Shown one piece after another: positions 54,534 through 64,000 of a stretch of DNA of 64,000 bases. This DNA comes from Diprion similis. Lineage: Eukaryota; Arthropoda; Insecta; Hymenoptera; Diprionidae. The notes below the pieces were generated by a model. It had not been told where the DNA came from and did no database searches. It saw nothing but the letters and a program-made list of their open reading frames with translations. The stretch is from contig NC_060109.1 in NCBI RefSeq assembly GCF_021155765.1, positions 5,605,001 through 5,669,000 of the forward strand. Direction: 5' to 3'. The position numbers were made by a program, and so were the translations under genes. Within the stretch, counting starts at the first letter, position 1. Each line of letters begins with the position of its first letter.

Positions 54534-57409
54534 CGACGATGAGGTGTTTTTTGGCCATCCTTTTTTATATAGGTTTTCACCTCCATTAGTATCTCGTCGT
54601 TTTCTGTTTCTTCTTTGATGTCTTTGACTGAGATCGGATTCCTTGAGGTACCTTCTAGCATACGAATGTTTGCTGTGTCATCATCTTCTGTAGCTTCTTC
54701 TGGAAGTGGAAACCTGGATAGCATATCAGCATTTCCGTGCTTTTTTCCAGGTCGGTGAATTAGTTCGTATTCATATGCTGACATAGTTATTTTGTATCTT
54801 TCGAGTTTAGGTGAGAGTTTTTGTGTGTTTTTATTGTTCTTCTTGAAAATGCCTAGAAGCGGCTTGTGGTCCGTGATCATTTTGAATTTTCTGCCTGCCA
54901 AATATTGATGGAAATGTTCGGTGGCCTTGATCAGCGCCAGCGCCTCGCGTTCAATTTGTGAGTAATTTCTTTGGGTTTTTGTTAGGGTCTTCGAGCTGTA
55001 TTCGATTACTTTTTCCGATTTGTCGGGCATTTCGTGAGCCAGAACTGCTCCGATTCCGATTGGCGAAGCGTCAGCTGAGACAACGAGTGGGAGTTTGTCG
55101 TCGTAGTGCGTTAAAACTTCCGATCCCATCAATCTTCTTTTGAGTTCTTCGAAAGCTCTTTGTTCTGCATCTCCCCAAGTCCATTTTTTTCCTTCGTCCA
55201 ATCGTCGGTGCAAGGGCTCTGCAATTTTTGCGCGTTTTTTTATGAACCTCCCGTAAAAATTTATTCCTCCTAGGAACACTTGAAGTTCTTTTTTGTCTTT
55301 TGGTGCGGGTATTCGTTGAATTGCTTTCAATTTATCATCCGTTGGACTGATTCCTTTCGCCGAAATTGTGTGTCCTAGAAATTCCATGGTTTTTACTCCG
55401 AATATAGATTTCTCCATGTTGATTTTAAGGTTTGCCTCGTACAACCGCTGCAGAACTTCTTTTACACGTGCATCGTGTTCTTCTCTTTCTCGTCCTTGGA
55501 TTTTAATGTTGTCGATATATATTTGTACGCCGGGAATGCCCTGTAATATCTTCGTCATGTAGTGCTGGAAGATTCTTGGTGCAGCCGATAATCCATCGAG
55601 TAATCTTGTGACTCTGAAAAGGCCGATATGTGTGCTTATTGTCAGAATTTCCGATGTTTTCTCATCAACGCGTAGTTGTTTGTATGCGTTTTGTAAATCG
55701 ATTTGTGTGAATATTTTTCCGCCGTTAAGCGTCGCGAAAGCTTCAGACACAGTGGGAATGGGGTATTCCGAGTCTTTGATTTTTGGGTTTACCGTGTCTT
55801 TGTAGTCTCCCACTACTCTAATTTTCCCATTTGATTTTTTGACAAAGTGTGCAGGAGTTGCCCAGTCTGACTGCATCACAGGAATAAGCATTCCTTGGTT
55901 TTGCATACTTTTTAACGCTTCGCTTGTTGCTTCCTGTAATGCGTACGGGACACGCCTTGCTTTAATAAATTTCGGTTGTGCTCCTTCTTTTAATTCGATG
56001 CTTATGGGAGTCCCATTGTGTCCTTCTAGTTTTGAAGATGTTATGAGCGGGAATTCGCTGATCATTTTTGTGTAATCAGTTTTAATTTTTTTTACTTGAT
56101 TAATGCCCAATATTTTTATTCCGAGATCATCAAACCAGTCTCTTCCGAGGAGGTTTGGTCCGATCGTTTCTTGTAAGATAGTCACCGGTAAATTCGCCTT
56201 GTGTTTTCCGTATTTTACCGAGACTCTCGTCGAGCCCAGAACGCCCAGTCGTTTTTTTTCATACGCGAAAAGATTGACCTCTTTTTTTGACCACTTGGGT
56301 GCAGTCTGCGGCCAAATTTTTTTGTACGTTTTTCGATTTATTAGGGATACGTGTGCGCCGTTGTCAATCTCGAACGAACAAGGCACTGAGTTTAACTCGA
56401 CCGTGACCTTGTATTTATTATTATGTTCGCCCAAGCTTGCTTGGTTCACAATCGCGTTAGTATAGCTGTCGCTGTCTTCGTCGCACAAGCCCGTATCTTC
56501 TGATGAGTCGTTCTCTACTCGGTGTGTACGGGATGGTTTGGTCTTCGAGCTACCCAAAACCCCTTGTTTACTTTTACAAACTGTACTGAGGTGCCCGGTT
56601 TTCGAACACGTACCGCATTTTTCGTTTTTGAAAAAACAAACTTCAGGAGTGTGATTTTTATATCCACACCTGTAGCACCCTTTTCCTCGGTTGCTTTTAT
56701 CTCCGAAGTTTTTCTTTTGATTCGCGATTTTATTTACCGCGTTTGTCTCTCTTTTTCGGAGTAATTTTTGCTGATCTGCTGTTGATTCTGCGTTTCGAGC
56801 GATTTCTAGCGCTTTACTTAACGTGATTCCGTCTGGATTTGCGTCCTCGTCTAATTCTTCGTGCCTTCGGCACAAGTATCTTTGTAATTCCTCGTCTCTG
56901 ATACCCGCTACAAATCGGTCGCGGAGCATTATTTCTAATGGTAATTTTTCTGTAGGTCCTCCAAATTTGCAGTCTTGGGCCAATTTTCTGAGTTCGCGAA
57001 CAAAATTTTGTAACGATTCTTCTTCTAATTGGTCGCGTTTTTGAAACTGGACTCTGTTTAGTGAAACATTCGACGATTTGCCGAAGTGTTCTTTGCATTT
57101 CTTTACGATCTCGTCGTACGACACCTCTTTCGGTTTTTTTGGCAGGCAGAAAGATTTTATTATTGGATATATTTTGACCCCGACGGCAGTAAGAAGAGTG
57201 GATCTTTTTTTACCTTCCTCAGTGATGTTGTTGGCTTCAAGATAAAACTCGAATTGGTCGGCGTAGTTTTCCCATAGTTGTATTTCTGGGTCGAAGTCCA
57301 CCAGTTTGCCTATCGCTCGTGCCATGACTTTTTCCGCTCGCACTTCCGAGCCAGAACCGTCGACACACTCACTGTTCTTCTCGTCCGATTTTTTAATAAA
57401 TTCACGCAC
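54530..57409 (-). CDS. Gypsy gag-pol (gag, zinc knuckles, protease, RT, RNase H)
   Basis: 959 codons open. Gag-like region to about residue 240; zinc knuckles CYRCGYKNHTPEVC and CGTCSKTGHLSTVC (about 243-285). Aspartic protease SFEIDNGAHVSLI (about 348), with DNG where DTG or DSG is expected. RT: HFVKKSNGKIRVVGDY, IFTQIDLQNAYKQL (first Asp) and VQIYIDNIKI (about 633), where the family has YIDD. RNase H: VVSADASPIGIGAVL (about 778) and ITDHKPLLGIF (about 843), then the HRPGKKHGNADMLSR tether. The changed protease and RT motifs suggest inactivity in spite of the open frame. The true gag start probably lies upstream, near 57466, behind a frameshift. Confidence 0.9.
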   Translation of the reverse strand: MREFIKKSDEKNSECVDGSGSEVRAEKVMARAIGKLVDFDPEIQLWENYADQFEFYLEANNITEEGKKRSTLLTAVGVKIYPIIKSFCLPKKPKEVSYDEIVKKCKEHFGKSSNVSLNRVQFQKRDQLEEESLQNFVRELRKLAQDCKFGGPTEKLPLEIMLRDRFVAGIRDEELQRYLCRRHEELDEDANPDGITLSKALEIARNAESTADQQKLLRKRETNAVNKIANQKKNFGDKSNRGKGCYRCGYKNHTPEVCFFKNEKCGTCSKTGHLSTVCKSKQGVLGSSKTKPSRTHRVENDSSEDTGLCDEDSDSYTNAIVNQASLGEHNNKYKVTVELNSVPCSFEIDNGAHVSLINRKTYKKIWPQTAPKWSKKEVNLFAYEKKRLGVLGSTRVSVKYGKHKANLPVTILQETIGPNLLGRDWFDDLGIKILGINQVKKIKTDYTKMISEFPLITSSKLEGHNGTPISIELKEGAQPKFIKARRVPYALQEATSEALKSMQNQGMLIPVMQSDWATPAHFVKKSNGKIRVVGDYKDTVNPKIKDSEYPIPTVSEAFATLNGGKIFTQIDLQNAYKQLRVDEKTSEILTISTHIGLFRVTRLLDGLSAAPRIFQHYMTKILQGIPGVQIYIDNIKIQGREREEHDARVKEVLQRLYEANLKINMEKSIFGVKTMEFLGHTISAKGISPTDDKLKAIQRIPAPKDKKELQVFLGGINFYGRFIKKRAKIAEPLHRRLDEGKKWTWGDAEQRAFEELKRRLMGSEVLTHYDDKLPLVVSADASPIGIGAVLAHEMPDKSEKVIEYSSKTLTKTQRNYSQIEREALALIKATEHFHQYLAGRKFKMITDHKPLLGIFKKNNKNTQKLSPKLERYKITMSAYEYELIHRPGKKHGNADMLSRFPLPEEATEDDDTANIRMLEGTSRNPISVKDIKEETENDEILMEVKTYIKKDGQKTPHRR

Positions 57410-57410
57410 T

Positions 57411-57610
57411 AAAACTCTCAGAGCGTCTATATTCGCGTTTTCAGGAACCTGTATTTTCAGTCATGCTGAAAGTGGAAAAAATGAATCCAAAATCTTTAGT
57501 TAATTCGCTGTCGGTAGGATTCGGTTGTACAAAAGGCTCCTCCAGATGATTTGACGATTCTGCACTCTCATTGACTTGCGCAGTAATTTTATTTGTTCGT
57601 CCACTTTTCT
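57411..57610. other. 5' edge of the gypsy element
   Basis: A minus-strand ATG near 57466 opens a short frame that stops after a few codons. The adjacent frame continues into gag (VPENANIDALRVLVREF), so a frameshift separates start codon and gag. No LTR or primer-binding site is recognised. Confidence 0.45.
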
Positions 57611-58774
57611 TCAGATATTGTGACGAAAGATACTTTTCAATAGGTATTTCTTTAATGGATTTTCAAAATTTTTTGCAATACGTTTGATAAACACTTCGGT
57701 AAAAATTAACATTAATATTTTTCCACACTCATCTCTTCCTTTATTTTCCAACCACTCGATAAGTATTTCTTTATAAACATTTTCGTGCCCTGGAAATTTG
57801 TAAATGGATTGCAACAAATTCATCAAATCATTGCGGTACGAAAGTCCAGGGACACTTTCTGTCCCGACTGACGATTCTGAGCCCAAAAGACCCAATGAAA
57901 AATCTTCGTCGGTTTGAGTTCATACGTCTCCTTTTTCGGTTGACCATAGTTTTTTTCACATGCTGACGATGGTTGCAGAAGATATTTTTTTCCAAGCTTC
58001 TGAGCTCTAAAAAATAACTTTTTTGATTTCAATATTTTGCAGAAAATCAAGCAATTACACAAGTAAAATCGAATCTATCAATAGGTTCTGAAAAATTATT
58101 TTCAGCGTTTGAAAAATCCCTTGATCGAGAGGTTGGATAAGGGATGTAACGTTTAGAGGAAAGAAATCAACGTCGATATCGTCAACCTTGAGATATTTAT
58201 GAGCTTTATCAACGATCAGTACCGCTTTTTGAGGTAAATCGTTGGACATCAGGAAAATTTTTCACTGTGGGAACAAAGTGATTGCGGAACCAATCCTCGA
58301 AAATTGCCTTGTCCATCCATGCATTTTTTAATGATAATATTTTACAGGCAGATAATTCTTGTTGAAGTGTTTTAAGCATCGTGGATTACGGTATTTACCA
58401 ATGAAAGCCAAAGGTAATTTCAAAGATCCGTCAACATTAGTGCAAGCGGCTATCGTGACTCGTTCCAATTGCTTTTTCGTCCCTGGGATGCTGGTTCTGA
58501 TTTTTGGAGCCAAAGTACGAATAGGTACTTGTTTGATATAGATACCGCTCTCATCCATGTTGAAAATATTTTTTTTTCCAAGTTTTTGGTTGCGACCATT
58601 TTTTTAAATTCTCCTTCATATAACTTTGCTGCAGCTTCATCGGCCGACAATTTTTCCACTGAAAAAATGGTCAGAAACTTATTTAGTTTCAAAATTCTAT
58701 TCGGACATTTGTATTTCGAATTATTGGTTTATTCCTTTACATTTGCAAGTTTCTTCGCGGAAGCACATGAATGA
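57611..58774 (-). pseudogene. Pogo/Tigger-like (jerky-type) DDE transposase, broken
   Basis: Minus-strand blocks: LSADEAAAKLYEGEFKKMVA (near 58640), then after a frameshift NMDESGIYIKQVP (DESG, first acidic region), KQLERVTIAACTNVDGS, PLAFIGKYRNPRC. After more breaks come VLIVDKAHKYL (second Asp), VDFFPLNVTSLIQPLDQGIF and a C-terminal domain with WLENKGRDECGKILM. The order matches DDE_1 endonucleases of pogo elements. The N-terminal CENP-B-like DNA-binding part is missing. Multiple stops and frame changes. Confidence 0.85.
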
Positions 58775-58976
58775 CTATGTCTGTATAGATGTTATAGACT
58801 GTGTGTGTGGTTCTTTTTGTGAGTGTGACTCTTCAGTATCACTGCTCAGTCTGTTAGATGGCCCAGCCGTCTAAACAGAAATATGAGGATATGAAAACAT
58901 ATCATTTTTGATGCGAAGAGGTTGGTTAAAGAATAATATAAATTCGAATACATATTAGGTGACTTGAAAAATTAAC
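58775..58976. other. Spacer
   Basis: tgtg-rich patch near 58795-58830; no gene. Confidence 0.4.
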
Positions 58977-59030
58977 GACGGAGCCAGGATTCGAATCTGG
59001 TATCTAGAGATGCTTTCCCGCGGCCACTAC
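58977..59030 (-). other. tRNA T-arm-like sequence next to the LTR
   Basis: Minus strand: a box-B-like GATTCGAATCC inside a near-perfect 5-bp stem (CCAGA/CCTGG, one mismatch) followed by CTCCGTCG, resembling the 3' end of a tRNA. A TGGCCGCGGG word 20 nt upstream recalls box A but is too close for a complete tRNA. It may be a tRNA-derived piece or part of the retroelement leader. Confidence 0.35.
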
Positions 59031-59493
59031 TTCTTTCTTTCTAAGTTTCATCGAAAATCTAAATGACGTTAATTTAGGTCGTGCGCTCCAAGATAAGTCA
59101 CACGCCTTGTAAATAGGTGAGACAGGTAGGCCTAGTACCGTACATCTGCTAACGTTGCTGGTCGCGTGCCATTATTTATAGGGGCACCGTCCGTCATCGT
59201 CACGCTGCGCTGCTTTCAGTTTTTCTGTCCGTGTGTCAAATCTTCCTGGCCAGTAGTTATTGCGCGCGTGAAGTGCGTACCTGTGCGCGTGCATGTGCGT
59301 GAGGTTTTGGCGCGCGGATCTACGTCACGTGCTGTCTGTTTTGGCGTTCGGAAGTCAGTCATTGCGGCGAATTTGGCGGTTCGTCTTCGTATATTTTCGG
59401 AGGCTTTCGCTGAGGCTCGGGCCTCGGTGTTATGTCGGCTACAGCTGTCACCCCCGGAGCTGGCTGACCGCTGTACCGTTACAATATGAATCG
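59010..59493 (-). repeat. LTR-like repeat, copy 2 (inverted relative to 48438-48925)
   Basis: Minus strand from TGTAACGGTACAGCGGTCAG at 59493. It has the same order of blocks as copy 1, including ctataaataatggcac (TATA box) and gttagcagatgtacggta. It has split a Polinton polymerase fragment or inserted at its edge. Confidence 0.65.
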
Positions 59494-59790
59494 TTACATG
59501 GGTGATTGAGATGGTTGAGATGATTGTGGGGAATTTTCCAGCAAACATCCAAAATCCGCGTAAACTATGAATGGTACTATTTTGTGTGAGTAATCCTCAA
59601 ATTTTAACCACTTGTTGGACTGGTCTGGAAGTGTGAGTTTACAAGCATTCTCCGGCGTGCAATCGAGCCTGTGTGCAAGCAATTTGGCCTCGGCAAAGAA
59701 AAAATGTAAACATCGGTTACAAATATGGATCACATTTTTACGCGCAGTCGCTTGACGATGAACAAAAAGTTGAGACAAATTTTTGATCCA
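59494..59790 (-). pseudogene. Polinton DNA polymerase B fragment (third Polinton remnant)
   Basis: Reads IHICNRCLHFFFAEAKLLAH, then KLTLPDQSNKWLKFEDYSHK and PFIVYADFGCLLE. It corresponds to the zinc-binding piece and ExoI of pPolB, equivalent to about 25760-25920 in the first Polinton. ExoI has DFG where the family has DLE. No other polymerase blocks follow. It is directly bounded by the LTR at 59493. Confidence 0.8.
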
Positions 59791-59858
59791 GCAATAGTGG
59801 GTTGTGACGCTTAGAGAATTCCTTGAGAAATCGTGAAAATCATTTGAGTCGTCAGAAA

Positions 59859-60110
59859 TGTTGAAATTGTTTATCGGTTGGATCGAAATAACTTGGTTGT
59901 TCTGTAAGGTTACTTAATGTTTATTCAAATATGTACAGCCTTATAATCTACATTATATAGTAAGCGTGAGATCTACACATGGCTGCGTGTGGCGTGCAAC
60001 TGGCTACTACTGCGCTCTTTGCATACTTTTCTACACTCGCGTTGTATTCGCACATTATGTACACTCATTCTTTCCTAGTTCAAGATAGGAAATTTACTTG
60101 TTTTCCAACA
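59859..60110 (-). repeat. 3' LTR of the copia element
   Basis: Minus strand: TGTTGGAAAACAAG ... CAATTTCAACA, 252 bp, with inverted TGTTG/CAACA ends. It contains ctatataatg (TATA-like) and aataaacatt (polyadenylation), and is preceded by the purine tract taaagaggcg. No 5' LTR is present near 63391. Confidence 0.8.
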
Positions 60111-60248
60111 CGCCTCTTTAGATATACAATCTTGAACTTCATATAATGATTCTAATTTTATTTTGTTACGTATACAATCTATTGTCTATTCCGTATCAAC
60201 TTTTTCAAACTTAGTGTTAGATTACTTTATTCATTTTTCTCTTAAATT

Positions 60249-62515
60249 TTAAGTCAACCTCAATAAATCTCTATTCTTCAAGATCTTTACTTTCTCTAAA
60301 CTTCTTGTTAACATATCAGCTAAATTATACCTTGAATCAATTTTAACAATATCAATAATTCCATTTTCGTAATGTTCATTAATATAGATAAATGAATTCA
60401 TCGATAATATAGTGATGTTACACTTCAATGTGCTTTGAGTTTTTCGTAAAATTACCGAATTTCGCAATTAATAATACGCCTACGTTATCTTCGTACATAT
60501 TTATAGGTTCATCAAAATCTAAATTGAAAGCATCAATCAATAAATTTCTTACGAATAAAATTTCTGTTACTGCTTCTGACATAGCAGTATATTCTGCAAA
60601 AGTTGGACATGTCGTTACATTCCTTTGTTTATATGTTTTCTAGTATATTACATTTCAATCACATATTATAATTTCAAGTCTTCAGTTTTGTACAAATATT
60701 TCAGACTCGCATAGCATATTTGTAATCTGTTGCATTGTAGCAGTTTTGATAGCGACTTAAATAATTTACATTATAGGTAATGTCAGGTCTCGTACCTGTA
60801 CGAATGTATAATAATTCACCAATTAGATTTCTATATTTTATATTTTCATCGCATTCCTCAGCCTTTCTTAATTTCAATTTTGTTTCCATGGGTGTATCGT
60901 ATAATTTTGCATTTTGTAATTTATATTTTTCGGCTAAAGATTCAATATACTTTGTTTGGCTTGAAGTCATTCTTTTTCTATCATCACTGTACTGAATATC
61001 AATCACAATGTAATTTCTAACTTTACCCAAATCTTTCATAACAAATTTATTCATTAAACTTTGCTTTACTTCATTTATCTTACCTTTATCTTTACAACAA
61101 ATCAACAGATCATCAACAAACACTAAGATGTATATTGGATCTCTGCCTTCGTGACTTACATACAAACAATAGTCACAATTACTTCTAACGAAATTTAGTT
61201 TCTTTATATAGTTGTGAAAAAAATCATACCATGCTCTTGGACTTTCTCTTAAACCATACAATGCCTTTTTTAATTACAAAACTTTATTTGCACCAATTTC
61301 ATTACCTATTGGTTGATTCACGTAAACTTCCGATTTTACTTGGCCATTCAAAAAGGCCGTCTCAACGTCCATTTGGTCTATGTGTAGATTGTTTTTACAA
61401 CAGTACGATAATAATATTTTTAGCGTTTGCATTTTTCCTACAGGTGATTAAACATTTTCTAAATATTCGTTTTGTTGAAAACCTCTCACAACTAACCTAG
61501 CTTTATAAGTATCATCACTTTTTCTTTTATAAATCCATTTTACATTAATTATCCTTTTATTTTTGGGCCTTTCAACTAATTCCCATGTACCGTATTTCTC
61601 TAGACTTTCCATCTCTTTATCTATCGCAATTTTCCAATTTTCAGATTCATCACAATTTATCGCCTCTTCGAATTTGTCGGGAATATTCGCATTGGTATAA
61701 TTTACATAAATACAATGAGTTTCAGGGTTTCTGAATCTTCTTACAGGACTTTTCTTTGTACTTGATTTTCTAGGTATTGGCAAGTTCTCTTTGCTATTTT
61801 AAGACTTATTTGTTTTTTCATGTTTTTCAAAATTTTCATTACTCTCTATTTCAATATCAAATTCGTCGCTTATGTTTACATTTGATTCAGATTTTTCATT
61901 TTCATCATATTCATTTTCACATTCAGTTTCATATTCTCTATCTTTATTTTCATCAAACTTTTCTGAACAGATTAATTGAGTATTTTCTTCTGCATTTTTT
62001 ACATGTCTTGCATTTATTACTCTACCATTTACTAATACTCTATAGCCATTTGTTTTGTAACCTACTAACACACCTAACTCAGATTTATTATCAAATTTAC
62101 TTTTTCTACGTACTTCTGGGATTCTCACAAAAACTCTACTTCTATAAATTTTTAAATTTTCAACATTAGGTTTTTTTAAAAAAAATATTTCGTATCGTGT
62201 TTCATTTTCAATTGTATTTGAAATAGTACTATTTTTCAAATACGCAACAGTACTCATTATTTCTTGGATATTAATTGGATTTTCATTATAATATGTTTTA
62301 AAAAGTACTTGAACATTTCCAATTTTTATCGCTTTCAAAATTTTACCATCAGCTACTTTTACATCTATAGGATATTTTAGGTTTACATATTTTTCAAAAA
62401 AATTATAATCAATAACAATATGAACTGTACAACCGCTATCGAGTAACAAATCAATTTCGTTGCACTTTTCACTTGCACTTTTATTACACTGAATGACCTT
62501 TTGTTCACTACACAC
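60249..62515 (-). pseudogene. Ty1/copia pol (protease, truncated integrase, RT, RNase H), broken
   Basis: Minus order: protease IDLLLDSGCTVHIV (about 62440), then NIQEI directly joined at about 62260 to the integrase tail TVAYLKNSTISNTIENE, so the integrase catalytic core is missing. Then VFVRIPEVRRKSKFD, a stop at 61799, RT N-terminal YGTWELVERPKNKRIINVKW, DQMDVETAFLNGQVKSEVY (first Asp), ALYGLRESPRAWYDFF and YILVFVDDLLICC (FVDD). RNase H with TSSQTKYIE-type linker and YLSRYQNCYN follows, and the C-terminus DIVKIDSRYNLADMLTRSLE. Several stops and frame changes. Confidence 0.9.
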
Positions 62516-63391
62516 TTGTACTGATCAAGCGTTTGCCCCGCTTTGGCCGTTGCTCCGCTGAGGTCTTGAGTTGTCGCCTGTTGGCTGGAAATCTCTGCCT
62601 CAGCCATGTCCCCTCTGGAAATTTCCTCGGTTGTAGCCTCGACCTCGTTGATGTCCGCCTTGCTGTTGACTGCCTCCTTGGTTGCCGTAGTCGTGTCTGG
62701 TGTTGCTGTTTGGCTCTACATGCCAAAACTACTTTTTGTGGTGGCCTTGCTTGCTACAGATGTAGCACGTTCTTTTTGTTTTTGTTGCGAAGGTGCTTAC
62801 GTTGTTTATTCTGCTGTCAGTTTGATTTCTATTTAAACTTTTTTATTTTATTTTGGATTTAACATAATCAACTGTCCTTTGATCTTCTGGTATTACGTCA
62901 ATAAAATCATCAATATAACTGTAATTTTGTGGTAACGCTTTAATCAAATATTTCATTTTTTCAGTATCATCTATTTTTCCACCAGCACTTTTGAATTCAT
63001 TTATGGCCTTTTCAAACTCTATGAAAAATTCTATAACTGTTTCAAAACTTTTCAATTTGATATCATCTAATTTATTTATTTTCAATATTTCCAGAGCAGT
63101 AGTCTTCATTGTGTACATGCTCTCAAATTTATCCATCATTTCTTTTGATGTGTTGCAGTCAGAAACATGTTCTAATTGTTAATCGGAAATGGTGCTAATT
63201 AATGTTGTTTTGGCTTTTAAATCTGCTTTTTTCCAGTCTTCTTCTTTATCTGTATTTTGTCTAACCCTTCTTGCTGGTTCTAGACATTCTTTATATTCCA
63301 ATAAAGTCAACAATCTTATTTTCCAACTTGAAAAATTTACACCGTCAAAAATACGCATGGCAATGTCCTCAACTTTAGCTTGTGTAGCCAT
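62516..63391 (-). pseudogene. Copia gag with zinc knuckle, broken
   Basis: ATG at 63391: MATQAKVEDIAMRIFDGVNF, then SWKIRLLTLLEY, a TAA at 63179-63181, then EMMDKFESMYTMKTTALEIL and NYSYIDDFIDVIPEDQRT. A further stop at 62843 leads to a frame-shifted zinc knuckle CYICSKQGHHKK (near 62765) that lacks its last Cys, and a Gly/Arg/Gln-rich segment. Confidence 0.85.
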
Positions 63392-64000
63392 TTTAATTTC
63401 CTTCGATTTTTTTTTTTTCGTCAACTTCGTTTTTCAAAATATTATCTTTCTTAGTTTCTCTCAAAAATACTCTTCTTATTTTATTTCTTGATTCTTTTCC
63501 AATCACATAATCTTTATTAAATACTTTTTGTTCAAATTCGGGTGTGGTGTGTCACCCATATAGCCATGTGCTTAACCTCAAAATTGGCCTCGTGTTCACT
63601 ACATGCACTCTATGGCGCGCTCGATATACAAACTTTTATCTATCAACATCTCACTTTTTTCATTATTTATTCATAAAAAAAAATTGTTCAATAGTCTTCA
63701 TTAAACATTTTACTTTCCGTTTATCGATATGTTTTCACTTTTTGTTGGAGAAATCGTCTTTACCGACCTCCCCATCCAAAGGCATGCTACCGACCTTCCA
63801 ATCTATGTATTCTTTTTTCTCAGTCTAAACATACCTATTGTTTACCATGTTATGTTTATAATATTCTACAGAAATAAATCTGTTTTTATGTTGCACACCC
63901 CGAGTGGAACATTACTCTAAACCACGAGATTCAAAACTTTTCAGATCACTTTTTCACGCTTTTCGATTCATTTTAACCACGACTGTCTCGATTAACATTT
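63392..64000. other. Copia 5' leader remnant and intergenic sequence
   Basis: An A-run lies just upstream of the gag start. No LTR or primer-binding site is seen to 63540, and nothing is recognised beyond. Confidence 0.45.

Overview
This window is insect genomic DNA, or at least arthropod. Two exons of an ionotropic glutamate receptor, recognisably NMDA receptor subunit 2 (Nmdar2), lie on the minus strand at 36869-37050 and 2440-2675. Their splice sites and reading phases fit each other, so everything between them (about 34.2 kb) is one intron. Almost all the rest is transposable elements (TEs) and virus-like elements, most of them decayed. I cannot fix the insect order from sequence alone.

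Layout. 1-2439: intron or flank downstream of the last visible receptor exon, with one copy of a repeat of about 235 bp (483-721) whose inverted partner is at 7018-7250. 2440-2675: receptor exon carrying the final transmembrane helix. 7635-10190: left arm of a long inverted structure, made of a Penelope-like element (PLE) 3' half and minisatellite arrays. 10191-29052: a Polinton/Maverick (polintovirus/adintovirus-type) provirus with most of its gene set. Leftward genes are a conserved orphan, the major capsid protein, penton, protease and a PLA2-like/pVI-like protein, and then, further right, protein-primed DNA polymerase B and a small conserved protein. Rightward genes are the packaging ATPase, a DUF8207-type protein, a fibre-like protein and the integrase. 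A complete hAT transposon with 8-bp target duplications splits the capsid gene. A 2.7-kb TA-flanked non-autonomous element splits the polymerase gene. 29053-32235: right arm, with a 121-bp minisatellite and a nearly full PLE (RT plus GIY-YIG endonuclease), inverted relative to the left arm. 33280-33536: hairpin repeat. 36869-37050: ligand-binding-domain exon of the receptor.

37051-64000 lies upstream of that exon in the gene's own direction. It holds a second, truncated copy of the TA element (39721-42122) and a mariner-like transposase pseudogene (42701-43881). A second, diverged Polinton remnant (45218-47227) follows and again abuts a PLE fragment (47228-48200). After these come two LTR copies of one family in opposite orientation (48438-48925 and 59010-59493), a LINE with endonuclease, RT and RNase H (49138-52870), a Ty3/gypsy element (53136-57480), a pogo-like transposase relic (57611-58774), a third Polinton polymerase scrap (59494-59790) and a Ty1/copia element (59859-63391).

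The Polinton genes once formed a self-sufficient DNA virus-like unit: polymerase and integrase for replication and insertion; ATPase, protease, capsid and penton for virions. Several genes now carry stops or frameshifts. Others (penton, PLA2-like, ATPase, fibre-like, two small orphans) still read open, which suggests a fairly recent but dead provirus. The part I find most unusual is the inverted PLE/minisatellite arms that enclose the Polinton, together with a second, independent Polinton-PLE junction elsewhere in the window.
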